From assembly GCA_022749755.1 (NCBI GenBank), contig CM040442.1, forward strand, positions 13,614,457 to 13,678,456: a DNA stretch of 64,000 nt, in the 5' to 3' direction. The stretch is from Azadirachta indica. Its lineage: Eukaryota; Streptophyta; Magnoliopsida; Sapindales; Meliaceae. A program made the translations under genes and the position numbers. Under the pieces are notes generated by a model. The model saw nothing but the letters and a program-made list of their open reading frames with translations, searched no databases and was not told the DNA's origin. Positions 1 to 12,334 of this stretch are shown in pieces; the stretch's first letter is position 1; each line of letters starts with the position of its first letter.

Positions 1-1974
1 GAGCTGAAAAGCATTCATTCTTTGCAAGAAAGAATATGCTACTCTGATGGTCTTATTCTGATAGATTTGCAAAATTGATAGTTATAATAATAGTGAAGTG
101 ATAGTAAGTATACATATTATATGTAATATATGTATTTATGTTTATAAATGATCTCTAAATTGTGTTTATATAATACCTATGTATAGAAATAATTTATGAT
201 GAGGTATTGATCTATATTTAGTAAATGGTGTTGCTTTGACTTGCTTTCCTACACTTATGTATGCTTGGATTATTGTTTCTTTCTATAGTTTTTATGCAAA
301 ATTGGGCTCTAGAGTATTTTAGGCCCTATTTGTTATTTTTCTTCTAAGTTTCATTTCGTTTTCATTTTTCGCAAAACTGGTAGAATTATTGTTGGATTGC
401 TGTTTTTATGAAAAGAATTTACGAAATAGAAAAAATGCTTTATGGTTTTTAGTTGCACACTAAAGGTAAGTTTTCACCATGAAATAAAATGATAAGTTGT
501 AATTATATATGACAAATAAATTTAGAATTTCTTATTATTCTAATCTAATTAATAAAAGAAATATCATTACATATATTATAGTTGAGTAAAAGTAGTATCA
601 ATTTAACATAATATTGAGGATAATGCGTTATAATGTTTTTATTTTTTTTATTTGGTATAATTGAAAATATTAAAATTAAGAAATTTTTAAGATAATAAAA
701 TAATTAGTATTTAGTAATGTGGATAGGCTTATAGTCTTTTAATAATTATTCGTAAATAATTAGAGTTAGTTACTTTCAAGAGGTGAAATTAAATTTAACA
801 CATGTAATTGATTTATAATTAATGTAATGATATAATTAATGTAAATATAAGATGTAATTGTAATTGTTGAAAGTAACGGTTAATATATGATGAAAGAAGA
901 TGTGTCAAGTTAATGATCATTAATCTTCCCATTTAATAATATACAAAATTTAGATTAATTAAATTAATATATTTAAATTATTGATTAGCATATGATATCA
1001 GTAAAAATTTTTGCATTTGTGTTGAGTTGAGGTTTATAACTCAACATGTTAATTTTTTATGATATATACTCTCATTATATCCATAGGACATCAATACTTA
1101 AAAGTATTGGTGGAGAGTCATTATATTTTATTTTATTGTTGTTTGTGACATCATCAAATTAACTACATAAAAGACAATAGATCAAGAGTCGTATAATTAA
1201 TTTAATGACTCTTATTAACACATCAAATTCTTGGTAGATATATAAAGGAGAGATAAAACTAATTAAAAAGATTTTTTTAAGAAGTAAAAATTAATAAGAG
1301 TTTGAGTAATAATAAAACAAATATTTGAACAATATATTAAAATACATAATATATTAAAACAAAAAATATATTAAATTAATTTGCTTAATTTGTTTAATAA
1401 TTGTATCAAATTAGTAAATTCAATTTTTAACATAATTAAAGTAGGTTGTATCAACCTAAAATATTATTATGTTTTTCTTGGATACACATGACCTTGACCT
1501 ACGAATATGAATTTTTATAATTAAAAGAATAAAGTAAACAAAGATATGCTTATTATTCCTCATTCAAATTAATATTAAAGACATCAACGGGTCATATCCT
1601 TGCTTCCATTAAGGGTACAAGAATCTACTTTACTTTTTCTCTTTTATTATTTGTATCACTCTCTTGCATACTTTGCTTGCTAAACATGCAATGAATTTGT
1701 TAAAGTAGTAACAAATCTATTTATTGTATATAGTTGGCTCAAATGATACACCATTTAACGAATCAACATATGGAAATAGCTTGGAGAGAGAGAAAGAGAT
1801 ATGCCTAAACTAACATTAAAGCCAAGGGTTACTTTGCCAATTAGATGAAACATTTCTTGTATACTGTTTCCCCCATTATAGATAAAGATTTCAAAGGCTG
1901 TCAACATTATCACAACATAAACACATTTAGTAACTCAGTTTTTATCAATTTTTGTCATTCAATTACCATACAAT
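1..1974. other. AT-rich region upstream of the resistance pseudogene
   Basis: No open frame of note and no recognisable domain. The stretch is AT-rich with short homopolymers. The last 150 bases lead into the NBS-LRR start and would hold its former promoter and 5' leader. A TATA-like string (tatagataaag) near 1877 is possible but not convincing. Confidence 0.5.
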
Positions 1975-4823
1975 ATGTCCAATGCAATTGTTTCTAGTGT
2001 CTTAGAGCAATTGATTTCAATCATTAGTGAAGAGATAAAACAAGTGGTGAGGCTTGTTCTGGGTGTCAAAAAAGAAGTGAAAAAGCTTGCCAACAAGCTT
2101 ACTGTAATTCAAGGTTTGTTGGTTGATGCCGAGCAAAGACAGCTGAAGGATCTAGGGGTGGGACATTGGTTAGATTAGCTAAAAGATACATCCTACGACA
2201 TGGAAGATGTGTTGGATGAGTGGAAGACTGCAATGATGAAATTGCAAATGGACAAAGCTGAAAATGCTCATGTAATTCTTAAGAAGAAGGTATGTTTTCC
2301 TTTTCCCACCTCTTGCTTTTGTTTCAAACAAGTGGGTTTGCGTCATGATATCGCACTAAAGATAAAAGAAATAAATGAAAAATCTAGATGATGTTGTCAA
2401 ATCCAAGGACATGTTTAATTTTAGTGTGGTTAAGAGTGCAATTGAAGAACCTCAACGAGTACAAACTATCTCCTTTGTTAATGTAAGTGAGATATATGGT
2501 CGAGTTGAGGAGCGGAAAGTTTTAATAAGCAAGTTGTGTGAGAGTAATGAACAACAAGAAGGCCCCCATGTCATCTCAATTGTTGGCATGGGAGGAATCA
2601 GGACGACTACTCTTGCACAACTTACTTACAATGATGATGAGGTGATAAAAAATTTTGACAAAAGAATTTGGGTTTGTGTATCAAATCCTTTTGATGGGTT
2701 TAGAATTGCAGAAGCAATCATTGAAGCTTTTGAAGGATCTGACCCTAATTTAGGTCAATTTCAATCACTTTTAGAACAAATTAATGCATTTATTTCGAGA
2801 AAAAAATTTCTTCTTGTCTTGGATGATGTGTGGACAGAAGATCACAACAAATGGGAACCATTCAAAAATTGTTTGATGAATGGTTTGCATGGAAGTAAGA
2901 TTTTGGTTACCACTCGTAAAGAGACATTTGCCAAAATGATGAATTCAGTTGATATTATCAATATTCAAGAATTGTCTTATAATGAATGTTGGTTATTGTT
3001 TAAACGATTAGCATTTTCTAGTAGATCTCCTTCAAAGTATGAAAAATTAGAGGAAATTGGTAGAAAAATTGTAGGCAAGTGTAAGGGGTTGCCCCTTGCT
3101 GCAAAATCTATTTGGAGTCTTTTATGCTTTAAAAAAAATAAAGAAGAGTGGCAAAGTATTCTAGATAGTGAGTTATGGAAGTTAGAAGAGTTTGAGAAAG
3201 GCATTTCCCCGCCTCTACTTTTGAGTTATAACGATTTTCCATCTAAAATAAAATTATGTTTTTCATATTGTGCTATTTTCTTAAAAGATATAATTATAAA
3301 GAAAGATAAATTAATAAAATTATGGATGGCTCAAGGTTATCTTGTGGGTGAAGAAAATATAGAGATGGAGATAGTTGGTGATAGATATTTTGATTATTTA
3401 GCAGCGCCATCTTTCTTCCAAGAGTTTTGATATAGATTCTGATGGTAATGTCAAAGGTTGTAAGATGCATGACATAATACATGACCTTGCCCAATTTGTC
3501 AGTAGGAATGAATGTGCTTCAATAGAAATTAGTGATCCCGAATCATCATTGACAAGCACTTCTTTTGACAAAGTTCGCCACTCAACATTAGTGCTTAACC
3601 AACATGCTTCTTTTCCGGTCTCTATATTTAGTGCTCAAAAGTTACGTAGTCTCTTAATTGATGACGAGTCTGGAACATGTCAACCGGTCCTAGGAAAGGT
3701 GTTTGATTCATTGACATGTTTAAGAGCATTGACAATTAATGGAAATTCTAGTTTCCTTGAGATTTCGAAAGGGATAGAGAAGTTGATACATTTAAGATAT
3801 CTTCGTTTGTATAACCTAGGAATAAAAGAATTGCCAGACGCTTGCAGTGATTTGTATAATTTACAAACCTTAGACATTTGCTTCTGTTATCAATTGAAAC
3901 AATTACCAGAAAGGGGACACAAGTTAGTCGGTCTGCGGCATTTATTATTAGACAGTTTTGTACTGGATTACATGCCAAAAGGAGTTGAGAGATTAACCGG
4001 TCTTCGGTCACTAGACGAGTTCATAGTCAGTAGTGATGGCCAATATGGTGGTAAAGCATGCAACATTGGAGGTTTGAAACATTTAAATAACCTTTGCGGG
4101 TTTCTTATGATTCGAGGGTTAGGAAATGTGACAGACGTCGAAGAGGCAAGAAAAGCAGAGCTTGAGAAGAAGAAAAACCTCTCTTCTTTGGCATTATGGT
4201 TTGACAAGAATGAAGAATCAACCTGGGAGTCAGAAATTGAAGTGGACAATGAAGCAATTATGGAAGCCTTACGACCAACTCTAAATTTAGAGGAATTAGT
4301 AATAGGTTCCTACGGAGGCAACGTGCGCCACAATTGGTTCATGTCATTAACCAATCTTAAGCATTTATCATTAGCATTTTGTTATAACTGTGAGAGTATG
4401 CCTTCTTTGGGAAAATTGCCATCCCTTGAAAGAATCTCGATTCACGGAATGAAGAGAGTGGGTTATGAATTTTTGGGAATAAAAAGTGATCCTGCTACTT
4501 CATCATCTTCACCTTCACCAGTCATTGCCTTTCCTAAATTAAAATTTCTCCAATTTGACGAGATGGATGAATGCGAAGAGTGGGATTTTGGGATTACATG
4601 CGGCGGAAAAGAAGATATTATAATCATGCCACATCTTAATCACTTGGAAATTTTTGAATGCCCCAAATTAAAGGCACTGCCAGACCAGCTTCTTCAGAGC
4701 ACAACACTCAAGGAGTTAGAGATTCGTTTCTGTCCTATTTTAGAAGAACGTTTTAGAAAGGAGACAGGAGAGGACTGGCACAAGATCTCTCACATTCCTA
4801 AGATCAAAATTAATTTCGGTTAA
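1975..4823 (+). pseudogene. CC-NBS-LRR disease-resistance gene (RGA type), disabled
   Basis: This is the remnant of an intracellular immune receptor of the plant CNL class. Domains in order: an Rx-type coiled coil with an EDVID-like motif (YDMEDVLDEW, about 2197-2226); an NB-ARC domain with P-loop (2585-2611), kinase 2 (LVLDDVW, about 2812-2832), RNBS-B (GSKILVTTR, near 2893), GLPL (near 3088) and RNBS-D (CFSYCAIF, near 3257); MHD (MHDIIHD, from 3465); then leucine-rich repeats to 4823. Three breaks are visible: TAG at 2176-2178 where relatives have Gln before LKD; one extra T near 2383; one extra T in the T-run 3425-3428, just before the MHD segment. The P-loop reads GMGGIRTTT instead of GMGGIGKTT, so the nucleotide-binding lysine is also gone. 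Apart from these breaks the length matches a full intronless CNL of roughly 940 residues. A sequencing error could explain one frameshift but not the whole set. Confidence 0.9.
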
Positions 4824-5729
4824 TTGACCCAATGGTATTTTATCGTCTCTCTTTCTTAATTATTAATTAGTATATATATGATTTCTTATACTAAATTTAC
4901 AAGTTAAAACGTTAGATTTTGAATCAATTTCTACTGTTGATGTTCTAAAATTATTTTCGCATATGTAAAGGGTGGCACTGGTCGTTTATGGTTTGGCTTT
5001 CTTCCTCGGCTCTCTGCTTTCTGTTCGACAAGATTACGGCTTCTTTTCCCAAATTGGTTAGTTGCTTTATCTCTAGTGTATTTTCTTCATTATTTAATTG
5101 CTTGTTGTACAATAATATTGTAAGATTTCTCACGCCCCAAATCCAAAATTCAAATTGGTCAGTTATCTATATTCCTCATTGTTAACATATATATGCAGTC
5201 TGATTTGCAATTGATCATGCTGGATATGTTATTGATGATCAACAAAGGGCAACTGACGAGCAAAAAGCACAGCACAACTTTCTGTTTTTATTCTTACGAA
5301 ATCATGCAATAAGATATTAAACAAATTTATATTTTTTGGTCATTGTAGTGTTCAATTTATATAAATGAAAGAGGGGAAATCAGATTAGTAAGTACTACTT
5401 ATGCTATTAACTAATTAACTTACTGATTTGGTACATTTTGTTTCTTAATTAATTAATTTTGCCTTGTGTCTTTCATCATTTAAATGCAGTGAAGCAAGCT
5501 TAGCAAAAAGCTCCTTGATTGGCAATCAAATATGGCATCCTATGTAATGTGAGTCTATATATATATATATATATATAATTTTTTTTACTTTTTCTCCTTT
5601 GCATTATTAAGTAATAATTTTCATGACATATATACTATGCAGTATAGAAGAGTACTGGATCAGCTGACAATTCTTTCTTTCTTACCAAGGAATTCTAGAT
5701 GAAACAATTGAAAATTATGGATGAATAGT
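4824..5729 (+). repeat. Decayed array, unit 1: spliced 3' flank of the NBS-LRR
   Basis: The 3' flank of the pseudogene contains landmarks that recur three more times downstream: 'aagttaaaac.ttagatt' (4902), 'atgtaaagggtggcact' (4963), 'gatgatcaac' (5234), 'gcagtgaagcaag' (5487) and a 'gaagagtactggatcag' block (5647). The last two are separated by an intron-like stretch with a GTGAGT donor near 5548 and a TATGCAG acceptor ending at 5642. It contains a (TA)n run at about 5553-5577. The pattern suggests non-coding exons of an old 3' UTR rather than a gene. Confidence 0.65.
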
Positions 5730-6098
5730 GCAAAGATAGTGAGTTATGAATATTAGGGCATAAACAGTGATCTTGGCTTATCTTCATCATCCTCTGCACC
5801 AGTTATTGCTTTTCCTAAATTAGAATCTCTCAGATTCTTTGCAATGGATGAATGCGAAGAGTGGGATTTTGGGATCACAGGCAGTGGAAAAAAAGACACT
5901 ATAATCATGTCATGTCTTAGTCACTTGGAAATTCTTTCTTGCCTCAAATCAAAGGCGTTGCCAGACCACCTTCTTGAGATCACATCATTAGAGACATCAC
6001 AAATCTCTCATTGTCCTGTTTTAGAAGAATGTTTTAGGAAGGAGACAGGAGAGGACTGGAACAAGATCTCTCTCTTTCCTAACATCATTCGTAGATAG
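5730..6098 (+). pseudogene. LRR C-terminal fragment, second NBS-LRR copy
   Basis: This partial copy matches the last ~110 residues of the upstream resistance pseudogene. Shared segments are MDECEEWDFGI, KALPD, CPVLEE and FRKETGEDW. The match begins about where the parent reads VGYEFLGIKSD; here that part carries an in-frame TAG (EY*GI). Everything N-terminal is missing. The segment sits directly between repeated 3'-flank blocks, which shows that whole gene tails were duplicated in tandem and then eroded. Confidence 0.85.
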
Positions 6099-7009
6099 TA
6101 AGTATATTAGTTATATTTTATCCTCTTCCCTTTTTGTTAATTAATATATAGTTAAGAATAGTAATTTAACAAGTTAAAACTTTATATTCTGAAGCAACTT
6201 CTACTTCTGATGATATACATATTCTGAAATTACTTTGGTATATATGTAAAGGATGGCACTTTCTTCAGATGAAAACACTCTAGAGATTAAAGATTTCAGT
6301 TTGTCCTATCTGTGCTTGAAATTGAAAGGTACTTCCTTCCTTCTTGTTCTTTACGATCTTTGATCATTCTATGTAATATGATATAGATGTCGAATATATT
6401 TTGAATGAAATTGTATATTCTATATGTTAAATTTAGTCCAGAGCATACAGTTGTACATTTAAGATGTAAGGCAACTGGTTAGGAATATCTTGATTACTTA
6501 GCAGATACAATCTTACTGCCAATAGGAATTGATTATAATGATGTTATTGTTACAGGTGTAAGATGACACAATATTGTACATGATTTTTTTCAGTTTGTTA
6601 GTAAGAATGATTGTTTTCCTAAAGAAATTGATGGTCCTAAGCAATGGTTGATAAACATTCTACTTATGCAAGTTCACTGTTCAATACTGTGTAACATATA
6701 TATATATAGTCAAAAACATGCCTCAGTTGTGTATCATTTCATATTTTGAGATTATTGATTTTGAAAGTATATGATAACTCTTTTTTCTGTTAGCCAAATC
6801 TGATGACTAATTGGTTCTGTTGTGTTTCTTAATTTTGATTTTATTTAATTTCTTCTATTTTTTTTAATGCAGTGAAGCAAGTTTAAAGTACATCTCAAGG
6901 ATTTTAAGAAAAGGCTACCTGTTGGGTAATCAAATATACCATAATGTTTCCAGAGATTTGTTTTAGTTAAAGGCAGAAGGTCTTTTTGTTTCTTCCTTTT
7001 GTCCGCCTG
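6099..7009 (+). pseudogene. Decayed array, unit 2, with an MHD-region remnant
   Basis: It repeats the 3'-flank landmarks ('aagttaaaac' at 6172, 'atgtaaaggatggcact' at 6246, 'gcagtgaagcaag' at 6871). Between them, about 6490-6680, lies a damaged piece of the NB-ARC/LRR junction. It reads roughly DYLAD, then GCKM, then IVHDFFQFVSKND, which parallels the MHDIIHDLAQFVSRNE segment of the intact-length copy. Frame breaks occur throughout. No transcript can be predicted. Confidence 0.6.
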
Positions 7010-7470
7010 TGATTTGGCTTTTGTTGGACCTGTTAGCTTGTCATTGCTACTTCTTGCCTGGCTGTTGCTGCTTCTTGGGTAGCCTTGCTGGTGCAACTCT
7101 TTGTTTCCTGCTGCCTCTTCTCTACAGCTTCTGCTGGGAGCCATTGGTGAAACCGGAGGTCCTGGGATTTTTATGATGGTGTTGTCTTACCAGAGTACAG
7201 ATTCTAGTTCTTTTGCTGTTGTCTATTCATAGTGCTATTATGCTGGCTGCTTGTTTTTCATTGCATTTGTTGGTGATGTTGGCTGCTGTTGTTAGCTGCT
7301 GGTTTATTGCTGCAGCTGACTGCCAGCTTGATCGGTGGTTTCCTGTGTATTGCTTAATCCGCTGCTGTTCGCTGTAATATATATGTTGTGGGAATGTTTT
7401 ATTTGTTGCTACTATGTTCCAATGGCCTGCTGCAAGTCTTCCTGCATCTGTTTATCTGCCTGCTGCTACT
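7010..7470 (+). repeat. CTG/TGCTGC-rich block 1
   Basis: Irregular low-complexity DNA dominated by TGCTG, GCTGCT and TGCAGC words. The frames it opens are Leu/Cys-rich on + and Gln/Ser/Asn-rich on -, as expected from composition alone. Related blocks occur at 11195-11745, 12160-12320 and 20215-20510. The phrase around 'gctgcagctgactgccagcttg' (7308-7329) recurs almost exactly near 11318-11341, so the blocks share ancestry and are not independent simple repeats. Confidence 0.7.
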
Positions 7471-7672
7471 TACTGCAATCTGGATTATCGCTGTCTTATT
7501 TTCAAAAGATATTTATTGTTCAAGGAGGGCCCTTAGTAGTACCGGGATCAGTGGCAGCAATTCCATTTGATGAACTAGTATTTATCCTCATCCTTTCTTA
7601 TTAATATATAGTTAATTATAGCACTTTAACAAGTTAAAACTTTAGATTATGAATCAAATTCCTAATACTTGT

Positions 7673-7719
<47 letters not shown>

Positions 7720-9350
7720 ATTATGAAAACTACTTTGGTATATATGTAAAGGGTGGCACTTCCTTCAGACAACAACAATCCTGAGATTAAAGAATTTAGT
7801 TTGTCCTATCTGTACTTGAAATTGGAAAGTTATTGTATTCCTTTTGCTTCTTTTCCATCTTTAGTTGTTATATGTAATCTGGTTGAGATGTACAACATTA
7901 TGTGTTAAACATAGTCAAGAACATGCCACAGTTGTGCATCATTTCAAGTTTAGTGGGTAAATTATTATGAATTAATCTTACATAGGATCATCAGCTTGTG
8001 TTGTGCTAGGGTGAATGTTGTGGTTTGTGGCATCCATGGGAGAGTTCTGCAATTTAAACCCAGATTGAGGCGGGAAGAGAAGCTTTTGATTTGTTATTCA
8101 GAAGCTGAGTTTATGGTTATTAAGTTTATGCAATTTAATATGCATAATTGCCTTCGCTACTCATTTCAGAGGAATGACTCATATATTTTGATTACTCCAC
8201 GTCTACTTTGTTAGAAAAAGGCTTAAACAGTATAAGTGTGCACACCGTAGTTAAACTGTCTCACTTGCTATAATTATCATAATATAAGGTTATTGACTTT
8301 GAAAGCATATAATGTATATATGTATATATTTTTCCTGCTTTGGGTCTTGGCATCTCCTGGGTTTCAGGCTTGGTAAGTGCATGGATTTCCAAATTTTGCC
8401 ACGGATTTACGTATAAAAATTATGGGCTTTACTAGAGGAGACAAAATGTGTAACAACCAAAACAAGTCAATGAGTAATTGTTATATAACTATATCTTTGA
8501 TTCTATCGTTTTCCTTATTTTGATTTTATTTATTTTTTTCAATGCAGTGAAGTAAATTGAACATCTCGTGGACTTTAATGGAAGGCACTCACATAGAGCA
8601 TATTGTATGTTGTAAGTATACATGCCTTATTCAATTTTCTTTTCTTTGCATTATTGCTTTAGTTTTCGCGTCATATATATATCTATATATATAAATATAT
8701 ATATATATATATTTTTGTAGTAAGAAGAGTATTGGATCAGATGATCATTCTTTCTTTATCACCAAGAAATTATGGATGAAACAACTTGAAAAAATTGGCA
8801 ATATGAAAAATCTCTTCCAAGAGAATGATCATAGGAGAGCACCTAAATGGTTAACATATATGCTTTCTCCTTATTCCTATTATTTCTTCATTGCTTGATA
8901 TTCAATAGCAATGGACAACATCGCATTGTATATAATATAACCTGTAATTTTTTCTCAATATTTGCAGAATAAATTGATTAGCAACTCATCCTAGCTATAT
9001 ATGCTGTGAATTAAAATTCTCCTGCTGCTGATGATCAACAGAGGAATAATTAACTTGAGGCCAATTATAGTGGAAATTATTTATCGTAACCAAAAACAAA
9101 GGTTCAATACCTTAATTCATTTTTACTTTTTGTTTGATAATTCTATCTTTGATAAGCTCTCTGCTTCAATTCACCTCTATTTTCTCGAGATATATAGAGA
9201 AGGTCTGTAGAAAGCTAGACACTTGAGAAGTTAAGAGATTGTTGCTGTCCTATTTAAAAAAGATTTTTACTATTCAAGGAGGATTTAAGTAGCATAAGGA
9301 TCGATGGCAGCAATTTTGATTGATCAACTGGTATATTATCATCTTCCTTT
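7471..9350 (+). repeat. Decayed array, unit 3
   Basis: This unit carries all flank landmarks: 'aagttaaaactttagatt' (7632), 'atgtaaagggtggcact' (7746), an exon-like block at 7987-8120 (paralogous to 9625-9755), a block at 8335-8480 (paralogous to 10015-10160), 'gcagtgaag' (8545), an intron-like stretch from GTAAGT near 8611 to TTGTAG near 8720, 'gaagagtattggatcag' (8724), 'gagagcacctaaatggtta' (8835), and 'gatgatcaacagagg' (9027). The sequence at 7480-7575 recurs at 9235-9345. The frames inside are short and interrupted, so this is read as duplicated non-coding exon/intron DNA. Confidence 0.6.
7674..7717. repeat. (CA)n microsatellite
   Basis: About 22 uninterrupted CA dinucleotides inserted between the first two landmarks of unit 3. 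Units 1, 2 and 4 lack it, so it expanded after the duplications. Confidence 0.95.
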
Positions 9351-11190
9351 CTTATTAATTAATATATAGTTAGTAATTTTAGAAGTTAAAACCTTAGATT
9401 CTGAATCAAATTCCTAATAATTGTGATGGGGTGGCACCTGCTTCAGACAAGAACACTCCAGAATTAAAACTTTAATTTATATATATTATCTGTCCTTGAA
9501 ATTGGAAAGGTATTTTATTCCTATTACTTTTTTTCTATCTTTAGGTGTTATTTGTAATCTGATTGAGATTAAACATGCAGTTTTGTATCATTTCTACTTT
9601 AGTTGCTAAATTTGATCTTATACAGGACTGTCAGCTTGTGTTGTGTTGTGGTGAATGTAGAGGTTTGTGGCATTCATGTGAGAGTTGTGCAATTTTAACC
9701 CAGATTGAGGCAACAAGAGAAGCTTTTGATTTGTTACACAGAAGCTAAGTTTATGGTTAGTTGCTTTCTTAAAATTTTTAATTGCTCGATGTTCAATAAA
9801 AAGCGCATCAGAACAATATTGTATGGTTTCATATGTTGTTATTCTAGATTAATATGCAAAGCTAGCTTTCCTACTCATGCCAGAGGAGTAACTTATATAT
9901 CTTGATTATTTGACATTTACGATCTCTTAGAGAAAGTCTTAGATAGGATAGTTGTGTATGTCTTACTTACACTATCGCATTTGTTATAATTATTGATTTT
10001 GAAAGCATATAAGATTTCTATTTTTGGTCTTGACATCTCCTCGATTTCGGGCTTCGTAATTGAATGGATTTTCAAATTCTGTTTCAGAAGTAATGAATCA
10101 GAATTACGGGGCTTACCCGAGGAGCCAGAATGTGTAATAGCCAAAACAAGTCAATATAAGTAATGGTTCATTAGTTTATAACCACATCTTATAATTGATA
10201 GATTCTGCTGTGTTTCTTATTCTGATTTCTTCAATTTTTTTTAATGCAGTGAAGCAAGTTTAACATCTCATGGATTTTAATGAAAATAGAGCATCTTGTG
10301 TACTGTAAGTATATATGCCTTCTGCGTCTTTTTTTCTTTGCATTATTTTCTCATTTTTCTTGTCATATATTTTTTGCAGTAAAGAACAGTGTTCGATCAG
10401 AGAATGATTCTTTCTTTGTTACCAGGAAAATCTGGATGAAACAACTTAAAACATTGGCCAGTAAAATTCTATTCCAAGAGGATCCCAGGAGAGCACCCAA
10501 ATGGTTAATATGGATGCTTTCTCACTATTTCTATTCTTTCTTCATTCGTTGATATTCAATAGTAATGCACAACGTCACATTGCATATATAAACTGTTTTT
10601 TTTCTCCACATATGTAAAATCAATTGATTTGCAAATCATCCTTGCTACATATGCAAAGAATTTAAATTTGTGCTGCTGCTGATGATCAACAGAGGAATAA
10701 TTAACTCGAGTCCATTTGTGGTGGAAATCATTTATTGTAACAAAAATCGAACGTTGAACAGCTTAATTTGTATTTACTTCTTTGATAAATCTCTTTCATA
10801 AGCTGTCTGATTCAATTCTTCTAGATTTTCTGGACATATATATAGAAGCTCTGTACAAAGTTGGACATTTGTAATCAATTAATGGTTTAACATTTAATAG
10901 AATGAATTTCTTCAATGATCAATGTCAAGTACGCTGAGAGAAAGTTGTCACGTGGGACTAGTGAAGACAGAACGGGCAACAACTCAATAAGTTGACCACA
11001 AAAAGCAAGGAGAATGATGCGGGGAGAGAACACAAATGGTCAGTTGTCTATATATTTGCATGCCTAATTTCTCATTAATTGTTCCTTGATCTTCAATAAG
11101 AAATTATGTAAATTATTGTATGACTTGACTTGTTTTGCAGCTGATTAGAAATTCGTTAATAGGTGCTACTGTAAAGTAAACCAAAAATCT
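9351..11190 (+). repeat. Decayed array, unit 4 and a partial fifth end
   Basis: Landmarks in order: 'aagttaaaaccttagatt' (9383), 'ggggtggcacctgcttcag' (9428), an exon-like block (9625-9755), 'gcagtgaagcaag' (10247), an intron-like stretch (GTAAGT near 10304 to TTTGCAG ending 10379), 'ttcgatcagagaatgattc' (10393), 'gagagcacccaaatggtta' (10490), 'gatgatcaacagagg' (10680) and 'gaagctctgtacaaag' (10846). A further degraded 'gagagaacacaaatggtcag' block at 11024 ends the array. It resembles both the unit ends and the 5150 region. Confidence 0.6.
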
Positions 11191-11194
11191 GATT

Positions 11195-11745
11195 TCTGCC
11201 TACTGCTGCTTGCTGCAGCTTGTCTTCCTGCATCTGTTCCTGCTTGAGCTACTATTATGTTGCCACTTGTTTTCCTGCATCTATTGATGCTGGCTGCTGC
11301 TGTTAGCTGCTGGGTTGTTGCTGCAGCTTACTGCCAGCTTGTCCTCCTGCTGCCGGTACCCTTTTTTGCTTACTGCTGATGGCTTAATCTGCTGGTGCTT
11401 GCTGCAGTATAGATCCTGTGTTCTTTGGTGCTGTCCCGTTTTGCTGGATCCAACCAAAGATTCTGTGAGGTTCCTGCTATCGTGCTATTAATGCTCTGAT
11501 ATACGCTTGCGTTGTTGATGCCATATTGCATCTGTTGGTACCGGTGTTGTTTTGCTGATTTCTTGATGCCACTTCGTTCTGCTGGTACCAGAGTCGTTTT
11601 GCTTACGGCGTATGGCTTCATTTGCTGCTGCTTGTTTTAATTTCTTAAGCAAAATTGCTGCTGTTTTTGCTGTTTTGCAACAAGGAAAACAGCAGTTTGT
11701 TCCCAGCTGTTTGCTGCTGTAAATGCTGCTACCATTATATTTTGC
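11195..11745 (+). repeat. CTG/TGCTGC-rich block 2
   Basis: Second and longest TGCTGC-rich block, at the end of the array. It shares phrases with the block at 7010-7470, including the 'gctgttagctgctgg' and 'ctgccagcttg' segments. The - strand frames here (Gln/Lys/Ala-rich, up to about 90 codons) follow from composition and carry no domain. Confidence 0.65.
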
Positions 11746-12334
11746 ATACATACAAAAGAAACAAGCCAATTTTAATCAAATGAGAATATAATAACATCTT
11801 CAAAATTCAAATACCCTTTCAGTTTAATTTCTTGTTCTTTACCTTCATTGAGAAAACTTTGGGTCTCAGGGGACATTCTTCGAATCTGCACACATAAGAT
11901 ATTTCCTTTATTCTCACGCATCTTAGAATAACTTCAATTCTCTATCAAACATTTTTCAATTTTTGTAATCTTTAAACACTCACCATACCTATCCAACTAA
12001 AGAAAGTTTTGAAACTAACAACATTTAAGAACATTTTAAACAAAATTCACAAGCAAAACTTTCAACTAGAGATCAAAATTTTTAAAAAACAAGAAAATTG
12101 CAATCCGTCCAAACAAATTTATACAGGTGAACAATGAAAATGCAAACTATTAAAATACTTCTTTCATTCCGCTGTTTTCATAATGTTGGGGGTTGATTTT
12201 CGCTGTTGCTGCCCAAGCTGCTACATGTTTTTCTCTCTGCTGCAGTTTCTCTTTTCATATTTTTGGGCTCCTTTTCTGCTACTGTAGCTGTGTCTGCTGC
12301 TGCTTCTACAGTTCTTGTACAGGTGAACAAAAAA
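11746..12334. repeat. A-rich stretch with CTG-rich block 3
   Basis: No gene seen. The first 400 bases are A/T-rich and look intron- or UTR-like. At 12160-12320 a third short block of 'gctgctgc' and 'ctgctactgtag' words appears, ending at the boundary of the hairpin element that follows. Confidence 0.5.

Noticed and set aside
7996..8214. 72-codon + frame starting MCCARVNVVV
   Set aside because: The paralogous block at 9625-9755 has different stops and frames, so the coding potential is not conserved; it is part of the non-coding array.
11370..11769. Gln/Ala/Lys-rich - strand frames of 83-93 codons
   Set aside because: They are the reverse reading of the same CTG-rich composition; no start context or similarity.
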